Assembly: GCF_037055325.1 (NCBI RefSeq)
Contig: NZ_CP146373.1
Coordinates: forward strand, 186,001 to 250,000
Source of the DNA: Arachnia propionica
GTDB taxonomy: Bacteria > Actinomycetota > Actinomycetes > Propionibacteriales > Propionibacteriaceae
Length of the DNA: 64,000 bases
Direction of reading: 5' to 3'
Position numbers and translations under genes: made by a program. Below are positions 60,139 to 64,000 of this stretch, in pieces (within the stretch, counting starts at the first letter, position 1; every line of letters begins with the position of its first letter). Under the pieces are notes generated by a model. That model was not told the DNA's origin. It did no database searches and saw only the letters and a program-made list of their open reading frames with translations.

Positions 60139-61251
60139 GTGTCGGAACGAACCAAAATTGCCCTGGTTTTCGGTGGAAGATCATCGGAACACGGCATTTC
60201 CTGTCTGACTGCAGCCAGCGTGCTCGGAGCCATCGATCGGGAACGGTTCGATGTTGTGGCCGTCGGTATTTCGAAGAGCGGTCGGTGGTCCCGGATGTCG
60301 TTGGAGGAGGTTGCAGATCTCCGCATCTCCGGTGGCGCAACCCCGGAGGTTCCGGAACCGGAACACGATGCGGTCTGGCTGATCGGTGAGCACGGGGGCG
60401 AGATCGCGACCCGGGTCGGCGACCAGCTGGTGGACATCCAGGAAGTGGATGTCGTCTTTGCCCCGCTGCACGGCCCCTACGGCGAGGACGGCACCATCCA
60501 GGGGATGTTCGAGATGATGGGTATCCGCTACGTCGGACCGGGGGTGCTGGCCTCCGCGGTGGGCATGGACAAGCACTTCATGAAGTTGGCCTTCGAGGCG
60601 GCGGGGCTGCCTGTTGGTCCCTACGTCGTCGCTTCGGAACGTCGGTTGCGCCTCGAACGTGAGGCCGTGCTGGCCGAGGTGGCCGGGCTCGGCTTCCCGG
60701 TGTTCGTCAAACCTGCGAGGGGAGGCTCCTCCATTGGAATCACCCGGGTCACCGATCCGTCCGGACTGGAGGCCGCCATAGCGGAGGCGCAGCGCCATGA
60801 TCCCAAGGTGATCTTCGAGCAGGGATTCGTTGGAACTCGGGAACTGGAGGTGGCGGTGCTGGGTGACCCTGATGCCCCTGAGGGATGCCAGGCCTCGGTG
60901 GTCGGTGAGATCCGTGTCCAGGACGGGAATGGTTTCTACGACTTCGCCACCAAGTACCTGGATGATGACGGGGCCGCTCTCGACGCCCCTGCCAGGACCA
61001 CCCCGGAACTGGCTGCCACACTCCAGAGGTTGGCCTGCCGGGCCTTCAATGCACTTGGCGCCGAGGGCCTCGTGCGTGCTGATTTCTTCGCCACCGAGGA
61101 CCAGGCGTGGATCAACGAGGTGAACACCATGCCAGGGTTTACCCGCATCTCGATGTATCCGGCCTTGTGGCAGGCAACTGGTATTTCGTATCCCGAATTG
61201 GTCACCAGGCTTATTGAGCTCGCCCTCGAGCGCCCGGTGGGGTTGCGTTGA
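60139..61251 (+). CDS. ddl: D-alanine-D-alanine ligase
   Basis: Makes the D-Ala-D-Ala dipeptide of peptidoglycan with ATP. 370 residues, ATP-grasp fold. GGRSSEHGISCLTAASV, PLHGPYGEDGTIQG (Ser/Glu active-site region), VKPARGGSSIGI, EVAVLG and RADFF...WINEVNTMPGFT match the family. GTG start with CAGGAGG 5-7 nt upstream. The stop overlaps the ATG of thiL (TGATG). Confidence 0.96.
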   Translation: MSERTKIALVFGGRSSEHGISCLTAASVLGAIDRERFDVVAVGISKSGRWSRMSLEEVADLRISGGATPEVPEPEHDAVWLIGEHGGEIATRVGDQLVDIQEVDVVFAPLHGPYGEDGTIQGMFEMMGIRYVGPGVLASAVGMDKHFMKLAFEAAGLPVGPYVVASERRLRLEREAVLAEVAGLGFPVFVKPARGGSSIGITRVTDPSGLEAAIAEAQRHDPKVIFEQGFVGTRELEVAVLGDPDAPEGCQASVVGEIRVQDGNGFYDFATKYLDDDGAALDAPARTTPELAATLQRLACRAFNALGAEGLVRADFFATEDQAWINEVNTMPGFTRISMYPALWQATGISYPELVTRLIELALERPVGLR

Positions 61252-62174
61252 TGAGCGCCGAGTTCGAGATGATCGCCGAACTCACCGATGGTTTGGCATT
61301 CGGCCCCGATGTGCGGTTGGGCCCTGGTGATGACGCGGCGGTGCTGGTGCCGCGCGGCGAGATCGTCATCACTACCGATGTGCTGATCGAGAACGTCCAT
61401 TTCAAACGCTCCTGGTCGCCCGCCTTCCAGGTCGGTAGGAAAGCTGTGGCGGTCAATGTCTCGGATGTCGAGGCCATGGGGGCCGAACCCAGCGCGGTGG
61501 TGATCGGGCTGGCCTTCCCGAGAGACCTGGACCGACGCTGGGTCAGCGACTTCCAGGAGGGTGTGGTTGAAGAGTGCGCCCGGGCCGGGGTTAGCCTTGT
61601 CGGCGGTGACCTGTCCTCGTCGCCGCACATCGCGCTCGGGGTGACCGCTCTGGGAAACTTGTCCGGGCGCCCCGCGATCACCCGGGCGGGTGCGAGGATT
61701 GGCGACCAGGTTGCGGTGTGCGGTCGGCTCGGCTGTTCGGCGGGCGGCCTGCTGGTCTTGCAACGGGGCTTCGGTTCTCCCAAGGACCTGGTTCTGGAAC
61801 AGCAGTGCCCAACAGTCCCCTACGGGCAGGGAAAGGCTGCCGCGGAAGCCGGGGCCACCGCGATGATCGACATTTCCGACGGTCTGCTGCAGGACCTCGG
61901 GCACATCTGCGAGCTCTCCGGGGTAGGTATCGATGTGAGAACCGCGGCGTTGAAGATACACGACAGCCTGGCGCGTCTCGCGGCAGCCACGGGCAAGGAT
62001 CCGCTGGGTCTCGTTCTTGCCGGCGGCGAGGATCACGCTCTTGTGGCGACCTTCCCCGCACAGGTGGAGCTTCCGCAGGGCTGGCTACGAATCGGCACGG
62101 TGACCTCAGGTGCGGAAGTGATTGTGGACGGCATGCCCTGGGCGGGTAGCGTCGGCTGGGATCACTTCGCTTGA
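61251..62174 (+). CDS. thiL: Thiamine-monophosphate kinase
   Basis: Last step of thiamine diphosphate synthesis: phosphorylates thiamine monophosphate. 307 residues, PurM-like fold. GPGDDAAVL, ITTDVLIENVHFKR, VNVSDVEAMGAEP, GGDLSSS and MIDISDGLLQDLGHI are the family's metal and nucleotide segments. ATG overlaps the ddl stop. The ddl-thiL order is common in actinobacteria. Confidence 0.95.
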   Translation: MSAEFEMIAELTDGLAFGPDVRLGPGDDAAVLVPRGEIVITTDVLIENVHFKRSWSPAFQVGRKAVAVNVSDVEAMGAEPSAVVIGLAFPRDLDRRWVSDFQEGVVEECARAGVSLVGGDLSSSPHIALGVTALGNLSGRPAITRAGARIGDQVAVCGRLGCSAGGLLVLQRGFGSPKDLVLEQQCPTVPYGQGKAAAEAGATAMIDISDGLLQDLGHICELSGVGIDVRTAALKIHDSLARLAAATGKDPLGLVLAGGEDHALVATFPAQVELPQGWLRIGTVTSGAEVIVDGMPWAGSVGWDHFA

Positions 62175-62185
62175 AAGGAAAATCG

Positions 62186-62398
62186 ATGAGAATCAGCGCT
62201 CGCAACCAGCTCAGGGGAACCGTTGTCTCCATCGAACAGGGAGTCGTCAACGGTATCGTCCAAATTGAGGTCGCGCCGGGACTAGTTATCAGCTCCTCGA
62301 TCACGAACGAGGCCATCCGCGATCTCGGGCTCACGGTCGGCGGGAAAGCGGTCGCCGTGATTAAATCGTCCTCCGTGATGGTAGGTGTGCAGGACTGA
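62186..62398 (+). CDS. Mop/TOBE-domain molybdate-binding protein
   Basis: Small protein of 70 residues beginning MRISARNQLRGTVVSIEQGVVNG, the molbindin (Mop) form of the TOBE domain, ending VGGKAVAVIKSSSVMVGV. Such proteins bind molybdate or tungstate as oligomers. AAAGGAAAA precedes the ATG, 11 nt after thiL, so it is likely on the ddl-thiL message. No molybdate transporter or cofactor gene lies in the window. Confidence 0.88.
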   Translation: MRISARNQLRGTVVSIEQGVVNGIVQIEVAPGLVISSSITNEAIRDLGLTVGGKAVAVIKSSSVMVGVQD

Positions 62399-62506
62399 GA
62401 AGTTCCTCCCTCCGATCCCTTGGGAATCCGCGTGATGGGGTACTGAGCGGGTGGGTCATCGGAGTGGGTTTCGCATCTGATACGCCCTCTGGACTAGGTT
62501 GGAATT

Positions 62507-64000
62507 ATGGCGACACGCGGCTCTTCCTCTGCCAGGAGTTCTTCCAGCAAGTCGGGTGCCGGGCAACGGACCAAGAAAGCGAGCACCGCATCCCGCGGTG
62601 GTTCGAAGAAATCCGACACCCGAAAACCGGCTGTCAATTCATCCGATACCCGAGGGGCCACGGAACCGAATCCTGTGTTGCAGTTTGTGGGGAGGATGCT
62701 TCGAGGGCTTGCCCACGGAGTGGGTGCGCTCGCCAGGAGCTTTGGGGGAGTGGAGAAGGACGTCGAGCCCGAGCGACGCCGGGATGGCACGGGTTTGTTC
62801 ATCCTGGTGCTCGCTCTCGTATTCGCCTCACGAGCCTGGTTCATGTTGCCGGGGCCTGTGGGAGAGAGCATAGGGGCTATCACCTCGACCCTGTTCGGAA
62901 TGACTGCCCCACTGATACCAGCGGTTCTGTTCTACGGTGCCTGGCGGGTCCTGCGACACCCGAGGGACCTGGACGGGGCTTCCCGCAGGGGCTTGGGCTG
63001 GTTCCTTCTCACCATGGGTGCGCTCGGGCTCATCAATCTTTCACGTGGGCTGCCCCGCCCGGACCAGATGGCGGAGCTGCAGCGTGCAGGCGGGGTGCTC
63101 GGTTTTCTGGCGAGTAGTTTCATCGCCGACCTGACCTCGGCATGGGTCGCGGTTCCTGTGCTTCTCGTCGTCACTCTTCTGGGTGTTTTCTTCGTGATCG
63201 GTAAACCCTTGCGAGTGGTCCTTGCCGGGATCCGGGCGGCCTTCTCATCGTTGGTGGAACGCCCGGAGGTGCCACAGGAGAAGCTGAAACTCGGCGTCGA
63301 CGTGCCCTACGACACCCCGCTGATCACCGAGAAGGACGATCCTTCCCATGAGGATTCGGTTTACGACTACGAGGCGGACGAGGACTACTCCTTGGAGTCC
63401 GGTATGGAACTGGATGACTCGCAGGTCCATGTCCCCACTGTTCCCCGTGCGGAGGAGAAACCCGACCTGCCCCCGCCGGTGCATACCCCCATGGCAGGGC
63501 GGGCTGAGCAGCTACAGCTCAGTGGTGACATCATGTATCAGCTCCCGGATGAATCGCTGCTCGCACCCGGAACCCGTCCGAAGGCTCGGACTGAAGCCTC
63601 CGACCGGATCGTGCGGCAGCTCGCTGCCACTCTCGAGGAGTTCAGTATCGATGCCCGGGTCACCGGGTACACACGAGGTCCCACAGTCACCCGTTATGAG
63701 GTCGAACTCGGCAATGCCATCAAGGTTTCGAAGGTCACGGGACTGGCCGACAACATTGCCTACGCCGTCGGCAGCAATGAGATCCGTATCCTCACGCCGA
63801 TCCCCGGGAAGTCCGCCATCGGGATCGAGATCCCGAACCTCGACAAGGAGGTGGTCAGTCTCGGGGATGTGCTGCGTTCCCCGAAGGCGCGTTCTGATCA
63901 TCACCCCCTCACCGTCGGACTGGGAAAGGATGTCGAGGGCGGGTTCGTTCTGGCCAACATGGCCAAGATGCCGCATCTGCTGGTGGCGGGTGCCACCGGG
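62507..64000 (+). CDS. ftsK: FtsK/SpoIIIE DNA translocase, 5' part (cut by window end)
   Basis: Septum-located DNA pump for chromosome segregation. The first 498 residues are in the window. A basic Ser/Lys/Arg-rich N-terminus, four membrane segments (FILVLALVFASRAWFML; TSTLFGMTAPLIPAVLFYGA; FLLTMGALGLINLS; VAVPVLLVVTLLGVFFVIG), an acidic linker, then the alpha-domain start RQLAATLEEFSIDARVTGYTRGPTVTRYEVELG. Sequence stops at LLVAGATG, the beginning of the Walker A. ATG 62507 sits 6 nt after TAGGTT, a possible leaderless -10 box. Confidence 0.93.
   Translation, partial: MATRGSSSARSSSSKSGAGQRTKKASTASRGGSKKSDTRKPAVNSSDTRGATEPNPVLQFVGRMLRGLAHGVGALARSFGGVEKDVEPERRRDGTGLFILVLALVFASRAWFMLPGPVGESIGAITSTLFGMTAPLIPAVLFYGAWRVLRHPRDLDGASRRGLGWFLLTMGALGLINLSRGLPRPDQMAELQRAGGVLGFLASSFIADLTSAWVAVPVLLVVTLLGVFFVIGKPLRVVLAGIRAAFSSLVERPEVPQEKLKLGVDVPYDTPLITEKDDPSHEDSVYDYEADEDYSLESGMELDDSQVHVPTVPRAEEKPDLPPPVHTPMAGRAEQLQLSGDIMYQLPDESLLAPGTRPKARTEASDRIVRQLAATLEEFSIDARVTGYTRGPTVTRYEVELGNAIKVSKVTGLADNIAYAVGSNEIRILTPIPGKSAIGIEIPNLDKEVVSLGDVLRSPKARSDHHPLTVGLGKDVEGGFVLANMAKMPHLLVAGATG

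Overview
The window is high-GC and its coding style points to an actinobacterium. Initiation is often at GTG, there are ATGA/GTGA stop-start overlaps, and several apparent promoters sit directly on start codons (leaderless style). A very large pyrophosphate-type PEP carboxykinase (35051-38428), an enzyme known from propionibacteria, suggests the family Propionibacteriaceae, perhaps an Arachnia- or Propionibacterium-like genome. The genus is inference. No transposase, integrase, CRISPR array or rRNA was seen.

Layout. 1-8.8 kb: 3' part of an Lhr-type helicase, 6-phosphogluconate dehydrogenase (gnd), an orphan sugar-binding lipoprotein, and a DHA2 drug-efflux MFS gene divergent from an MmyB-like regulator with a near-perfect palindrome between them. 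8.8-13.6 kb: leftward pepN-pyrB-pyrC. 13.7-26 kb: a rightward run of ligA, SNF2/SWIM helicase, nei, beta-phosphoglucomutase, GH65 phosphorylase, an unrecognised gene with no clear start codon, and a TIGR03943/DUF318 membrane pair.

26-35 kb is an accessory-looking stretch, visibly richer in A+T in parts. It holds a Tat-type secreted esterase lipoprotein, an Excalibur-domain surface protein, a decayed L-ribulokinase remnant, a GH36 alpha-galactosidase, an unknown anchored surface protein, and a fusion of a ROK repressor with a Gfo/Idh/MocA oxidoreductase. 35-40 kb: PPi-PEPCK and a secreted SH3b/RlpA-like protein.

40-50.8 kb: ilvB-ilvN-ilvC behind a leader-peptide attenuator (MTTSQLVIV followed by an intrinsic terminator), an MFS transporter, a membrane-tethered SF2 helicase, an NfeD-flotillin pair, and leuB. 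50.8-57.9 kb: FAH-family hydrolase, CPBP protease, asparaginase, tRNA-Gln and tRNA-Glu, an IclR regulator divergent from leuC-leuD, and an acyltransferase. 57.9-64 kb: Gfo/Idh/MocA oxidoreductase, a frameshifted siderophore-binding lipoprotein pseudogene, ddl-thiL-mop, and the 5' part of an FtsK translocase cut by the window end.

Working together: ilvBNC, leuB and leuCD cover most of branched-chain amino acid synthesis under two visible control layers (attenuation and an IclR regulator). PyrB/PyrC serve pyrimidine synthesis. GH65 phosphorylase plus beta-phosphoglucomutase form a phosphate-saving disaccharide route, and gnd and PPi-PEPCK belong to central carbon metabolism. The accessory stretch looks like an eroding carbohydrate locus.
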